From: Mycobacterium paraterrae
GTDB taxonomy: Bacteria; Actinomycetota; Actinomycetes; Mycobacteriales; Mycobacteriaceae
DNA: 64,000 nucleotides
Assembly: GCF_022430545.2 (NCBI RefSeq)
Contig: NZ_CP092488.2
Span: 4,960,001 to 5,024,000, forward strand
Reading direction: 5' to 3'
The notes under the pieces are model-generated. The model was not told where the DNA came from and ran no database searches. It saw only the letters and a list, made by a program, of their open reading frames with translations. Numbering within the stretch: position 1 is the first letter of the stretch; each line of letters begins with the position of its first letter. A program made the position numbers and the translations under genes. Shown piece by piece: positions 48,284 through 57,001 of this stretch.

Positions 48284-49654
48284 GACCAGGAACGCCAACT
48301 CCAGCGACTGCTGGGTGTTCAGCCTTGGGTCGCAAGCGGTCTCGTAGCGGCCACTCAAGTCGGTGTCCGAGATGTCTTGCGCACCACCGAGGCACTCGGT
48401 GACGTTCTCACCGGTGATCTCGACGTGGATGCCGCCGGGGAAAGTGCCCAGTGCGCGGTGCACCTCGAAGAAGCCCTGCACCTCGTCGACAATGCGGTCG
48501 AAGTGCCGGGTCTTGTACCCGGTGGACGATTCGTGGGTGTTGCCGTGCATCGGATCGCACTGCCAGATCACCTGATGCCCTGTCGCCTGGACCTTTTCGA
48601 TGATCGGCGGCAACAGGTCGCGAACCTTGTTGTTACCCATTCGGCTCACCAGCGTCAGCCGGCCAGGCTTGTTGTGCGGGTCGAGGCGCTCGACGTACTC
48701 GACCACCTGGTCCGGTGTCGTCGACGGACCGATCTTGACGCCGATCGGGTTGGCGATCACCTCCGCGAAAGCGATGTGGGCGCCGTCGAGTTGACGGGTG
48801 CGGTCACCGATCCACAGGTAGTGCGCCGACATGTCGTAGAGCTGCGGCGCGCCGTCGTCCTCTTCGGAGGACAGGCGCAGCATGGCCCTTTCGTAGTCGA
48901 GCACCAAAGCCTCATGGCTGGAGTAGATTTCGGCTGTCTGCAAGTTGCTGTCGGCCACCCCGCAAGCGCTCATGAACTTGAGGCCGCGGTCGATCTCGGA
49001 CGCCAGCGCCTCGTAGCGAGCCCCAGCGGGCGAGGTCCGGACGAATTCACGGTTCCAGTCGTGCACCAGATGCAAGGAGGCCAGCCCCGACGAGGTCAAT
49101 GCCCGCACCAGGTTCATTGCGGCCGCGGCGTTGGCGTAGGCGCGCACCAGCCGGGACGGGTCGTGCTCGCGCATGGCCGCGTCGGGGGCGAACCCGTTGA
49201 CCATGTCGCCGCGATAGGACCGCAGGCCCAGCGCGTCGGTGTCGGCCGACCGCGGCTTGGCGTATTGGCCGGCGATGCGGGCCACCTTGAGCACCGGCAT
49301 GCTGGCGCCGTAGGTCAGCACGACCGCCATCTGGAGCAGCGTGCGGATGTTGCCTTTGATGTGCGGCTCGGTGTTGTCGACGAACGTCTCCGCGCAGTCC
49401 CCGCCCTGCAGCAGGAACGCCTCGCCGCGAGCGACCTGGGCCAGCATGTCCTGCAGCCGCACGATCTCCGACGCCACCGTTACCGGCGGCACACTCTCCA
49501 GAACCGTCCGCCAAGGCTCGACCTGCTCACGGGTCCAGCTCGGCTGCTGGGCGGCTGGCTTGGCCAGCGCGGCGTCCAGCCGGGTCCGTAAATCCGCAGG
49601 CAGCGGCGGCAGAGTTGGCAGCTGCTCGATGGGAAGGTCGACGGTCGAATTCAC
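48263..49654 (-). CDS. aroG: Type II 3-deoxy-D-arabino-heptulosonate 7-phosphate synthase AroG
   Basis: A protein of 463 residues from GTG 49654. Class II DAHP synthase motifs: LLQGGDCAETF (metal Cys, residues about 81-91), KVARIAGQYAKPRSADTDALGLRSYRGD, HDWNREFVRTSPAGARYEALA, LVSRMGNNKVRDLLPPIIEKV, WQCDPMHGNTHES and HVEITGENVTECLGGAQ. It joins PEP and erythrose 4-phosphate, the first step of aromatic amino acid synthesis, and in mycobacteria is allosterically inhibited with chorismate mutase. Its 3' end is embedded in the 53-bp repeat. Confidence 0.97.
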   Translation of the reverse strand: MNSTVDLPIEQLPTLPPLPADLRTRLDAALAKPAAQQPSWTREQVEPWRTVLESVPPVTVASEIVRLQDMLAQVARGEAFLLQGGDCAETFVDNTEPHIKGNIRTLLQMAVVLTYGASMPVLKVARIAGQYAKPRSADTDALGLRSYRGDMVNGFAPDAAMREHDPSRLVRAYANAAAAMNLVRALTSSGLASLHLVHDWNREFVRTSPAGARYEALASEIDRGLKFMSACGVADSNLQTAEIYSSHEALVLDYERAMLRLSSEEDDGAPQLYDMSAHYLWIGDRTRQLDGAHIAFAEVIANPIGVKIGPSTTPDQVVEYVERLDPHNKPGRLTLVSRMGNNKVRDLLPPIIEKVQATGHQVIWQCDPMHGNTHESSTGYKTRHFDRIVDEVQGFFEVHRALGTFPGGIHVEITGENVTECLGGAQDISDTDLSGRYETACDPRLNTQQSLELAFLVAEMLRD

Positions 49655-49744
49655 CCGTCTATGGTAACGGGTCCCAGACGCCCCCAATCCGGCCGCGATC
49701 AGCGCCGATGCCAGCAGGCCGATCTAGCGCCCGTCGCCGTCGGA

Positions 49745-49918
49745 CATAGCTGGATTAGCCGACTCCTCAACGGGCGGTCGAGCCGCCCGCATCGTCGTCG
49801 CCCATAGCTGGATTGGCCGACTCCTCAACGGGCGGTCGAGCCGCCCGCATCGTCGTCGCCCATAGCTGGATTGGCCGACTCCTCAACGGGCGGTCGAGCC
49901 GCCCGCATCGTCGTCGCC
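49745..49918. repeat. 58-bp tandem repeat, three copies, at the 3' end of the RNase AS gene
   Basis: Units at 49745-49802, 49803-49860 and 49861-49918, identical except one A/G change in the first. The last unit contains the final codons and the stop of the gene ending at 49883 plus about 22 bases of spacer, so the array grew by duplicating a gene end. Each unit carries GGGCGG-TCGA-GCCGCCC, an almost perfect hairpin. Confidence 0.96.
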
Positions 49919-50389
49919 CGTGATCACCCGGTATCTGGTCAACTGGTCGCGGGCGTCGACCAGCGCGTCGTGCACGTTTTCCGACCGGCGGGGCAGCCGG
50001 GGGCTGCCGCAGTCCTCCCACAGTTGGCGCAGCTCGTGGGTGAAGCGCGGGATCGGCGGCGGCAGGTGGGTCATCGGGCCCCACAGCTGGCACAGCGCGA
50101 CGTGGTCGTAGGCGCCGACCCAGGCCCACAGCTCGATCGGTTCGGCCCCGTCGATGTCGAAGAACGTCTCGAGGTCGCTGCGGATCTGCGAGCGCGACCG
50201 CCACACCTGCGAGGCCGGTGGCGGCAGCTTCGGCAGCACATTTGCGCGAACCCATTTTCCAGCTCGCTCCGGATTGAATTCTGTTGAGACGGCGTAGTAT
50301 TCGCGGCCATCCTCGGCGACCACCCCGATCGAGATCAGCTCGATGGTGTAACCGTCGTCGATGAATTCGGTGTCGTAGAAGTAACGCAC
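49883..50389 (-). CDS. 3'-5' exoribonuclease RNase AS (DEDDh, Rv2179c-like)
   Basis: A protein of 168 residues from GTG 50389. MRYFYDTEFIDDG gives the first Asp-Glu pair (residues 6 and 8), WAWVGAYDHVALCQLWG the second Asp, and NVHDALVDARDQL the His-Asp end of a DEDDh exonuclease. The M. tuberculosis homologue is RNase AS, a homodimer that trims adenylate tails of RNA. The C-terminal residues GDDDAGGSTAR are specified by the third unit of the 58-bp repeat and are probably species-variable. Six bases separate it from the membrane protein gene upstream. Confidence 0.92.
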   Translation of the reverse strand: MRYFYDTEFIDDGYTIELISIGVVAEDGREYYAVSTEFNPERAGKWVRANVLPKLPPPASQVWRSRSQIRSDLETFFDIDGAEPIELWAWVGAYDHVALCQLWGPMTHLPPPIPRFTHELRQLWEDCGSPRLPRRSENVHDALVDARDQLTRYRVITGDDDAGGSTAR

Positions 50390-50395
50390 CGGCCG

Positions 50396-51277
50396 CTACC
50401 CGACCCCGAGCCCGCTGGCGAGCACACTGGGGACCTGCTCCGGTGGCGGCGCGGGATGCACTTCACGATCCAGCTGCGCATTGACCACGCGATGCGACGG
50501 CATCCGCGGCGTGCCGGCGATCGTGTACTGCAGCCAGAGCTTGGCCCGCACCACCGGCCGCCGCAGCGTCCGCTCGCGCTGCAAGGCGCGGCTCATCTTG
50601 TCCAACCGGCGCATGTAGAGATAGCGGGCCCACGGCGCCTGCGGTCGCGACAACCGGATCGCCCCGATGACCAGCAGCGGAACGAAGAACATGCCGATCA
50701 GCCCAGTCCATACCTTGCCCTTGAGCAAGACCAGCACCGCCAGCGGCAACGTCAGCGCCATCGCGAAAACCACAGCGGCGCGCAGCACCACCGAGTGGGT
50801 GGTGTCCTGCCAGAGACTGATGAAGAACATCAACGGGTGCAGACCCAGCACCAACAGCCCGCCCACCGCCACCGCAGCGAAGACAGCGTCGACCGAGGTG
50901 CGTCCGTCTTCCTCCCAGTAGACGTCGGACAGGTGCAGGATCAGTGCGTACTCGTCGAGCAACAAAGCCGCCCCGACACCGAAAACGATGGACGCGGCAG
51001 TGAATTCGAGCTTCGTACCGTTCACCGACAGCGTCACGAGCGTGATGCCGGACACCATGACCAGCACGACGCCGACGACCACGTGATGGATGTGCTTGGA
51101 ACCGATGTGGATGTTGCGCGGCTCCCACCAGCGCGGCGCCCGGCCGATGCTGGTGCGGTGTCGGATCAGTCTGACGAAGGTGCGGGTCACGAAGAACGTC
51201 AGGATGAACGCGACCAGACAGCACAGCAGCGGCAGCCGGCCGCGACCGATGATGTCGTGTTCGAACCAGTGCAGCAC
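50396..51277 (-). CDS. Integral membrane protein (Rv2180c-like)
   Basis: A protein of 293 residues with about six membrane helices: LPLLCCLVAFILTFFVTRTF (about 15-34), HHVVVGVVLVMVSGITLVTL, ASIVFGVGAALLLDEYALIL, AVFAAVAVGGLLVLGLHPLMFFI, VVLRAAVVFAMALTLPLAVLVLL and VWTGLIGMFFVPLLVIGAI, then a cytosolic basic tail. HIHH after the first loop and DEYALILHLSDVYW are striking conserved-looking patches. No enzyme family is recognised. It is divergent from mptC and immediately precedes the RNase AS gene. Confidence 0.87.
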   Translation of the reverse strand: MLHWFEHDIIGRGRLPLLCCLVAFILTFFVTRTFVRLIRHRTSIGRAPRWWEPRNIHIGSKHIHHVVVGVVLVMVSGITLVTLSVNGTKLEFTAASIVFGVGAALLLDEYALILHLSDVYWEEDGRTSVDAVFAAVAVGGLLVLGLHPLMFFISLWQDTTHSVVLRAAVVFAMALTLPLAVLVLLKGKVWTGLIGMFFVPLLVIGAIRLSRPQAPWARYLYMRRLDKMSRALQRERTLRRPVVRAKLWLQYTIAGTPRMPSHRVVNAQLDREVHPAPPPEQVPSVLASGLGVG

Positions 51278-51360
51278 CCTTCAAAAGCTACGCGCACGAA
51301 GCCTCGATAACCGTCCGCGACACCTGTTGGGCCGCCAGCACCGATAGGCTGTCCCCCGAC

Positions 51361-52674
51361 ATGACTAGATGGCGCTCGCCCGATGCGGGCAGTTCGGGCG
51401 GGCGGGAAGCCGGCGCGCAGCCGAGCAATTGGCGGAAAGCGTGCTGGCTGCTGCTTCAGTTGCCTGCGCTGGCAGCGCTGGGCTACGCCGCCTGGCGGGT
51501 CCTCGGCAGCACGGTCTACCGGATCGACATCGACGTCTACCGCATGGGCGGTCAGGCCTGGTTGAACGGCCATCCGCTGTACAGCCCCGACGTCAAGTTC
51601 CACACCCCGATCGGGCTGAATTTGCCGTTCACCTATCCCCCGCTGGCCGCGGTCATCTTCGCCCCATTCGCGTGGCTCGGCATGCCGGCCGCCAGCGTCA
51701 CGATCACCGCGATCACGCTGGTGCTGCTGTTGGTCTCGACGATGATCGTGCTGACCCGTCTCGAGGTCTGGACCGCCAGCCGGGTGGTGCCGGGTCCGGC
51801 GTGGTTGCGCCGCTGGTGGCTGACCGCGCTGATCGTGGCGTGGGCGACGCTGTACTGGGAGCCGATTCAGGCGAACTTCGCCTTCGGACAGATCAACGTG
51901 GTGCTGATGACCCTGGTGATTGCCGAATGTGTACCCAGGCACACCCCGTGGCCGCGTGGTGTGCTGCTGGGGCTGGGCATCGCGCTGAAGCTCACACCGG
52001 CGGTGTTCCTGCTGTACTTCCTGCTGAACCGGGACCGCCGCGCAGTGATCACCTCGTTGGCCTCCGTAGTGGCCACGATCGCGGCCGGGTTTGCGTTGGC
52101 GTGGCAGGACTCGTGGGAGTACTGGACCCACACCGTCCGCAACACCGATCGGATCGGATCGGCCAGTCTGAACACCAACCAGAACATCGCCGGCACGCTA
52201 GCTCGGCTCGGACTCGACGACCATCAGCGATTCGCGCCCTGGGTGGTGGCCTGTTTCCTGGTGCTGGGCCTGACAGTCTGGGCGGCGCGCAGGGCCCTGT
52301 CTGCCGGTGAGTCGGTGCTGGCGGTGGTCTGCATCGCCCTGTTCGGCCTGGCCGTGTCGCCGGTGTCCTGGTCGCACCACTGGGTCTGGATGCTCGAAGC
52401 GGTGATCGTCACGACGGTGGTGGCCTGGCGGCGGCGCAGCCTGGCGTTGGCCGTGGTCAGCGCCGCCGGGGTGGCGGCGATGGTATGGACGCCGATCGAT
52501 CTGATGCCCAAGCACCACGAGGTCGGCATCGCGTGGTGGCGGCAGCTGGTCGGGGTGTCGTATCTGTGGTGGGCGTTGGCCACGCTCGTCGCCACCGGAG
52601 CCACCGTCACTGTCAGAACCACTGCCGCTACGGCGCCGAGGGCATCCAGCGCTCCCGCGCCGGTATCCGCCTGA
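51361..52674 (+). CDS. mptC: Alpha-(1->2)-mannosyltransferase MptC (GT87-type)
   Basis: A protein of 437 residues with about ten membrane helices. DIDVYRMGGQAWLNGHPLYSP holds the catalytic Asp in the first outer loop, FTYPPLAAVIFAPFAWLG and NFAFGQINVVLMTLVIAEC follow, with LGIALKLTPAVFLLYFLLNR and NTNQNIAGTLARL; this is the polyprenyl-phosphate-mannose-dependent family. It adds the alpha-1,2 mannose side branches and caps of lipomannan and lipoarabinomannan. It is divergent from the membrane protein gene, with 83 bases between. Confidence 0.92.
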   Translation: MTRWRSPDAGSSGGREAGAQPSNWRKACWLLLQLPALAALGYAAWRVLGSTVYRIDIDVYRMGGQAWLNGHPLYSPDVKFHTPIGLNLPFTYPPLAAVIFAPFAWLGMPAASVTITAITLVLLLVSTMIVLTRLEVWTASRVVPGPAWLRRWWLTALIVAWATLYWEPIQANFAFGQINVVLMTLVIAECVPRHTPWPRGVLLGLGIALKLTPAVFLLYFLLNRDRRAVITSLASVVATIAAGFALAWQDSWEYWTHTVRNTDRIGSASLNTNQNIAGTLARLGLDDHQRFAPWVVACFLVLGLTVWAARRALSAGESVLAVVCIALFGLAVSPVSWSHHWVWMLEAVIVTTVVAWRRRSLALAVVSAAGVAAMVWTPIDLMPKHHEVGIAWWRQLVGVSYLWWALATLVATGATVTVRTTAATAPRASSAPAPVSA

Positions 52675-52691
52675 CCTGCGAGCCGGCCTGG

Positions 52692-54044
52692 TTACGTCGC
52701 CGCGGGCGTGAGGTGCTCCAGAAGCCAGCGCTGCGAATAGTCCAGCCACTCGCGGTAGTGGCCCATCGCGCAGTGATCGTCGTCGGGATACAGAAGCAGG
52801 GTGGCGTTCCCAGCGGCGTCGGCGAGGTCGCTGCTGTCCTGGCTGCTCATCAGGGTGTCGTTGTCGCCGTTGATGACCAGCAGCGGAATCACGATGTCCG
52901 GGTAGCGATCTCGGATCGACAATGCCCGGAGCTTGCGCATCAAGTCGATCGGATGGTTCGCGCCGACGGTCTTGGCCAGGGCGTGCAGGATGATCTGCGG
53001 GGTGCCCAGTGCGCCGCCGTGAAAGGACCGGTGGGTGGGCGCACCGCAGGCGATCGCACAGGCCAGCCGGTTGTCGGTGGCGGCTAGGCGCGCGGTCCAG
53101 TAGCCGCCGAAGCTGACCCCGACCATGGCGATGCGATCGGCGTCGATCCGCTCGTCGGCGGCGAGGTGGTCGATGACCTGGTGGTAGACCACCTCGGATT
53201 CCGGGCTCATCGGATCGGTGTAGGCGTAACTGCCGGGCATCTCCATGACGAACGTCGCCAGGCCCGAATCGCGGTAGCGCAGTTGCGGGATCGCCAGCTC
53301 CTGGACGGTGCCCTCAAGACCATTGGTGGTCAACACCACCGGGTGCGGCCCCGCTCCAGGCGGCACGATGAGATAGCCGCGGACGACGTCACCGCCGACC
53401 AGTGGGATGTCGACGTGTTCGATGGTGAGTCCCAGCGTGGGCGCCGCCGCCCCGATCAAGCCGTCGAAGAGGTGTGCCGAGCGCCAGTAGGCCTGCATTC
53501 GATCCGGGTCATGCCCGGGAAAGGCGCTGACCTGGTAGTAGGTGATCGCCTTGACCCATGCGTCAACCGCCCGGTAGGCCAATATGATGCGGTGACGGTC
53601 TCCGGTGGACGCGTGCTCGTCGACCAGCGCGGTGATCGTGCGGGTGTCCGGTTGCGGTCCGTGGTCGGCGAACAGCTCCACTGCGGGCGCGATCAATTCG
53701 GTCAGCCCGTCGACGTGCTCGGGACCGATGCCCGGGTCGAGCACATCGGGGACCGCGTCGGACTCGGGGCCGGCCAGGCTGCGGAGCAGGTCGGTGACCT
53801 GCCGGGCGTGAGCGTCGGCGATGCGGTTCCAATAGCTGCACCAGCGGTCGCCGCGGAACGACCGGGCCCCGCGAATTTGCGCGGCGAACGCGTCGTGGTC
53901 GAGCCCGCCCATGTTGGCGTAGCGCAACACAAACAGAGCGGGCAGGAACGGCGCAGCCCCGGTCCACCGAGCCGCCAGATCACTGCTGCGGGTGACCGCG
54001 CACGCCGTCACGAAGAGCTTCTGCGGCAGGGTGGGCGCGGCCAT
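52692..54044 (-). CDS. FrsA-like alpha/beta hydrolase (esterase)
   Basis: A protein of 450 residues from ATG 54044 behind GAAAGGA. The N-terminal 190 residues are helical; then the hydrolase core follows: VVRGYLIVPPGAGPHPVVLTTNGLEGTVQEL, nucleophile elbow VGVSFGGYWTARLA (Ser in G-X-S-X-G), acidic residue in LLVINGDNDTLMS and a terminal His in PDDDHCAMGHYREW. It resembles 2,6-dihydropseudooxynicotine hydrolase or FrsA-like proteins that cleave C-C or ester bonds. It shares twin operators with the divergent FAH gene, so it probably belongs to the same catabolic module. Confidence 0.9.
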   Translation of the reverse strand: MAAPTLPQKLFVTACAVTRSSDLAARWTGAAPFLPALFVLRYANMGGLDHDAFAAQIRGARSFRGDRWCSYWNRIADAHARQVTDLLRSLAGPESDAVPDVLDPGIGPEHVDGLTELIAPAVELFADHGPQPDTRTITALVDEHASTGDRHRIILAYRAVDAWVKAITYYQVSAFPGHDPDRMQAYWRSAHLFDGLIGAAAPTLGLTIEHVDIPLVGGDVVRGYLIVPPGAGPHPVVLTTNGLEGTVQELAIPQLRYRDSGLATFVMEMPGSYAYTDPMSPESEVVYHQVIDHLAADERIDADRIAMVGVSFGGYWTARLAATDNRLACAIACGAPTHRSFHGGALGTPQIILHALAKTVGANHPIDLMRKLRALSIRDRYPDIVIPLLVINGDNDTLMSSQDSSDLADAAGNATLLLYPDDDHCAMGHYREWLDYSQRWLLEHLTPAAT

Positions 54045-54075
54045 CGGCGTCCTTTCGACGTGGGCAGAAGAATGC

Positions 54076-54130
54076 GGAACGATTGTTCCGACAGTAGCAT
54101 CGATCTGCGATAGTCTGGAACGACTGTTCC
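54076..54130. promoter_or_regulatory. Twin palindromic operators GGAAC-N4-GTTCC
   Basis: Perfect 14-base dyads at 54076-54089 and 54117-54130, 41 bases apart (about four helical turns), centred in the 111-base divergent promoter. TAGTCT between them (54111-54116) could be a -10 for the rightward operon. The TetR gene at the end of the rightward operon is the obvious binding protein. Confidence 0.8.
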
Positions 54131-54155
54131 GCTCCGAGGTGAGGATCGATTCACG

Positions 54156-55064
54156 ATGAAGCTGAGGCGCATACGCACCACCGGTGGTTTGGAGCTGCAG
54201 ACCCGCGACGCCGACGGCGCCTGGCATCCTGTCGACGACCGCACCCCGCTGGGCGGGCGCATCTTCGACGCCGACTGGGAGTTGGCCCGCGCCGATGAAC
54301 ACCTACGTCACAGCACCGCATTGCTGCCGTTCCAGCCGGCGTCGTTCCGCGATTTCATGCTTTATGAGCAGCACGTCCTGGACGCCAGCCGAGGGCTCGT
54401 CCGGCGCTTTCATCCCGGCCAATATCGACTCGTCGAGACCGTTGAGACGATCACCCGGCGCACGTTCCCGCTGCTGAAACCCAGGCCGCTGTTCTACGCC
54501 CAGCCCATGTACTACATGTCCAATGCGATGACGTTCGTCCCCTCCGGCACACCGATCGCCCCACCGGCCTACACCAACGCCCTGGATTACGAGCTGGAGA
54601 TCGGGTTCGTCTTGGCGCGAGGCCTGTTCAACGCCACCCCGGCCGAGGCACTCGACGCCATCGGCGCGTTCGTCGTACTCAACGATTGGAGCGCCCGCGA
54701 CGTGCAGCGCGCCGAGATGGACAGCGGATTCGGGCCCCAGAAGGCCAAACACTTCGCCAGCTCGATGTCGGAGGTCGCCGTCACGGCCGAGGAGATCCTG
54801 CCCGACGTCGACGCGCTTCGGGGCACCGTGACGATCAACGGTGCGACGGTGTCCACCGTGTCCAGCGCCGGCATGCAACACGGACTCGGCGAAGTCCTCG
54901 CCCACGCTTCCCGCGGCGAACACCTCCGCCCCGGCGAGCTTTTCGGCACCGGAACGCTTCCCGGCGGCAGCGGCATGGAAACCGGCCACTGGCTCCATCC
55001 CGGCGACACCCTGGAGTTGAGCATCGACGGCATCGGCCGCATCGAACACACCGTCGGCTCGTGA
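54156..55064 (+). CDS. Fumarylacetoacetate hydrolase family protein
   Basis: A protein of 302 residues. The FAH C-terminal domain is complete: ALDYELEIGFVLARG with the metal-binding Glu pair (residues about 148-162), NDWSARDVQRAEM with the next Asp, and FGTGTLPGGSGMETG. QHVLDASRGL in the N-terminal part is typical of the larger subgroup. Such enzymes cleave C-C bonds in acylpyruvates or beta-keto acids with Mg. It is the first gene of a two-gene unit with a TetR regulator, and divergent from an alpha/beta hydrolase. The pathway is unknown. Confidence 0.92.
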   Translation: MKLRRIRTTGGLELQTRDADGAWHPVDDRTPLGGRIFDADWELARADEHLRHSTALLPFQPASFRDFMLYEQHVLDASRGLVRRFHPGQYRLVETVETITRRTFPLLKPRPLFYAQPMYYMSNAMTFVPSGTPIAPPAYTNALDYELEIGFVLARGLFNATPAEALDAIGAFVVLNDWSARDVQRAEMDSGFGPQKAKHFASSMSEVAVTAEEILPDVDALRGTVTINGATVSTVSSAGMQHGLGEVLAHASRGEHLRPGELFGTGTLPGGSGMETGHWLHPGDTLELSIDGIGRIEHTVGS

Positions 55065-55765
55065 CCGCTCCCGCCCCGGGCAACCAGCCGCCGCGCTCCA
55101 CGCGAGCGGTCAACCGCGAGGACCGTCGGGACCGGCTGCTCAACAGTGCCGAAGAACTCTTCGCCGACCGCGGCTACTTCGGGGTCAGCGTCCGCGACAT
55201 CACCGACCACGCCGGCACCCGCCTGGCCTCTATCAGTGAGCAATTCGGCGGAAAGGAAGGGCTCTTCCGCGCAGTGCTGCTGCGCCGCATCCAGCCGCTC
55301 AACGACGACCGGCGAGCCCGGCTGGCGGCGCTACCCGTTCGCGGCACGCGGACCCAGCGCCTGCGCGCGATCATCGACGCGTTCGCCGAACCCATGCGGC
55401 AACGAGCCCGTAACCCCGGCTGGGACAACTACTTTCGCTTCATTGCCCAACTCGCCAACTCCGGACACCCGATCAGACGATTCATCGCCGACGAGTACAA
55501 CGTCATGGCCGCCGACTTCATCGCCCACCTGCACGCTCTGTTCCCGGCCGCCACCGACGCGGCGATCCACGACGCCTACCTGCATCTAGTCGCGGCCAGC
55601 CTGCACACCTACTCCAACAACCTGCGCCTGGACAGCCTCACCGAAGGCCGCATGCACACTTATGACATCGACGAACGCCACCACGCGCTGGTGCGCTTCG
55701 CCGAAGGCGGAATCATCGCGCTGGCGACAGACACCGCACCCAGACGGCCCCCAACCGAGTTCTAG
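55061..55765 (+). CDS. TetR-family regulator of the FAH/hydrolase module
   Basis: A protein of 234 residues from GTG 55061, overlapping the FAH stop (GTGA). HTH: RRDRLLNSAEELFADRGYFGVSVRDITDHAGTRLASISEQFGGKEGLF. The C-terminal part (IIDAFAEPMRQRARNPGWDNYFRFIAQLANSGHP) resembles the CerR-like C-terminal domain of TetR proteins. It is co-transcribed with the FAH gene, and the twin GGAAC-N4-GTTCC dyads upstream are the likely binding sites. It overlaps the convergent acyltransferase gene by four bases. Confidence 0.9.
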   Translation: MTAPAPGNQPPRSTRAVNREDRRDRLLNSAEELFADRGYFGVSVRDITDHAGTRLASISEQFGGKEGLFRAVLLRRIQPLNDDRRARLAALPVRGTRTQRLRAIIDAFAEPMRQRARNPGWDNYFRFIAQLANSGHPIRRFIADEYNVMAADFIAHLHALFPAATDAAIHDAYLHLVAASLHTYSNNLRLDSLTEGRMHTYDIDERHHALVRFAEGGIIALATDTAPRRPPTEF

Positions 55766-56493
55766 CCGGCCGCCGTCTCAGGAATCCGAGACGGCGCGGC
55801 TTTTCCCGGCGGCTCCGAGCCGTCGCCGTTCTTCAGTGTGGCGGCGTAGATGTCGACGTATTCCTGTCCGGAAAGCCCCATCAGTTCGTAGATCACCTCG
55901 TCGATGACCGCGCGCTCGATGAAGCGGTTGCCGGCCAGGCCGTCGAACCGGGAGAAGTCCATGGGTTTGCCGAACCGCACGGTGACCTTGCCGAACCGGA
56001 GCATCGACGTCCCGGGCGGGTTGACCTTGTTGGTGCCGATCATCGCGACCGGGATCACCGGGACGCCGGTTTCCAGCGCCAGCCGAGCAAGGCCGGTTTT
56101 GCCTTTGTAGAGACGGCCGTCGGGTGACCGGGTGCCCTCGGGGTACATACCGAGCAACTTGCCCTCACCCAGCACCCGCTTGGCGGTGTCGAGGGCTGCC
56201 TGCGCCGCGTCGGCGCTACTGCGGTCGATCGGCACCTGGCCGACGGCGGTGAAGAACCACCGGCTCCACCAGCCCTTGAATCCGGTGCCGGTGAAGTATT
56301 CCGACTTGGCCAGGAAGGTGATCCGGCGGCGCACCACCAGCGGCAGGTAGAAGCTGTCCATCACGGCCAGATGATTGCTGGCCAGAATCGCCGGGCCGGA
56401 CTGCGGGACGTGTTCCAGTCCTTCGATTTTCGGCCGGCCGATCAGCGCGAGCAAAGGGCCGAGGAGGATGTACTTGAAAATCCAGTACGCCAT
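55762..56493 (-). CDS. 1-acyl-sn-glycerol-3-phosphate acyltransferase family (PlsC)
   Basis: A protein of 243 residues. SNHLAVMDSFYLPLV has the catalytic H-X4-D (residues about 40-45), FLAKSEYF and GQVPIDRSSADAAQAAL give the second block, and MYPEGTRSPDGRLYKGKTGLARLAL the third (EGTR). PVIPVAMIGTNKVNPPG is the fourth. An N-terminal hydrophobic stretch MAYWIFKYILLGPLLALIG anchors it to the membrane. It acylates lysophosphatidic acid or a related glycolipid intermediate. It is a single gene in the place of Rv2182c. Confidence 0.92.
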   Translation of the reverse strand: MAYWIFKYILLGPLLALIGRPKIEGLEHVPQSGPAILASNHLAVMDSFYLPLVVRRRITFLAKSEYFTGTGFKGWWSRWFFTAVGQVPIDRSSADAAQAALDTAKRVLGEGKLLGMYPEGTRSPDGRLYKGKTGLARLALETGVPVIPVAMIGTNKVNPPGTSMLRFGKVTVRFGKPMDFSRFDGLAGNRFIERAVIDEVIYELMGLSGQEYVDIYAATLKNGDGSEPPGKAAPSRIPETAAG

Positions 56494-56626
56494 CAGGCCT
56501 CCTGCTCAGCCGTGCCAACAGTGTCAGGCCCAAGAGTACCGACCGACTGTGTGTGCGACCACAGGACAGGTGTGACGTGCCGACGCGTCACCGGGCGTCG
56601 GCGAATGTGCTAGGCAACTACCGCGA

Positions 56627-57001
56627 TCATTCCTCGACGGTGACGGCGATCGGCTGGTAGCGACTTGTCGGCGGCGGTTCACCGACGGCCGGGTCGGGCC
56701 CCGGACCCGTGGATGGCCCGTCCGGGGGTGGCGGCGTCGGCTGGCGAACGGGATCGACAATCGTTCGGACCACCGCCAGCAGCGCGACGCTGTGCTCGGC
56801 GATCACGGTGAGCAGCGGATGCTCGTCACCGGTGACGACCGCAGCCAGCGCGCACACCGGGCACCACACCTGCTGACAGGCCCCGGTGCCGGCGCCGTTG
56901 CCCGTCGCGCGCGTGGCCGCCAGCCGGATCGCGGGGTCGATCTGGTCGAGAATTCTCTGCGCGAGTTTGCGCAACTCCGGGCCCAGGTCGGGGTGCGTCA
57001 C
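56627..57001 (-). CDS. Conserved hypothetical protein with Cys motif (Rv2183c-like)
   Basis: A protein of 124 residues from GTG 57001, overlapping the stop of the ArsA-like gene (GTGA). LGPELRKLAQRILDQIDPAIRLAA, then GACQQVWCPVCALAAVVTGDEHPLL with three Cys at about 45, 50 and 53 (C-X4-C-X2-C), could bind a metal. A Pro-rich tail follows. Function unknown. It is encoded directly after the ATPase and probably works with it. No gene is seen between 56494 and 56626. Confidence 0.82.
   Translation of the reverse strand: MTHPDLGPELRKLAQRILDQIDPAIRLAATRATGNGAGTGACQQVWCPVCALAAVVTGDEHPLLTVIAEHSVALLAVVRTIVDPVRQPTPPPPDGPSTGPGPDPAVGEPPPTSRYQPIAVTVEE

Noticed and set aside
49745..49918. The 58-bp repeats as a CRISPR array
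   Set aside because: The units are contiguous and include the coding end of a gene; there are no unique spacers.
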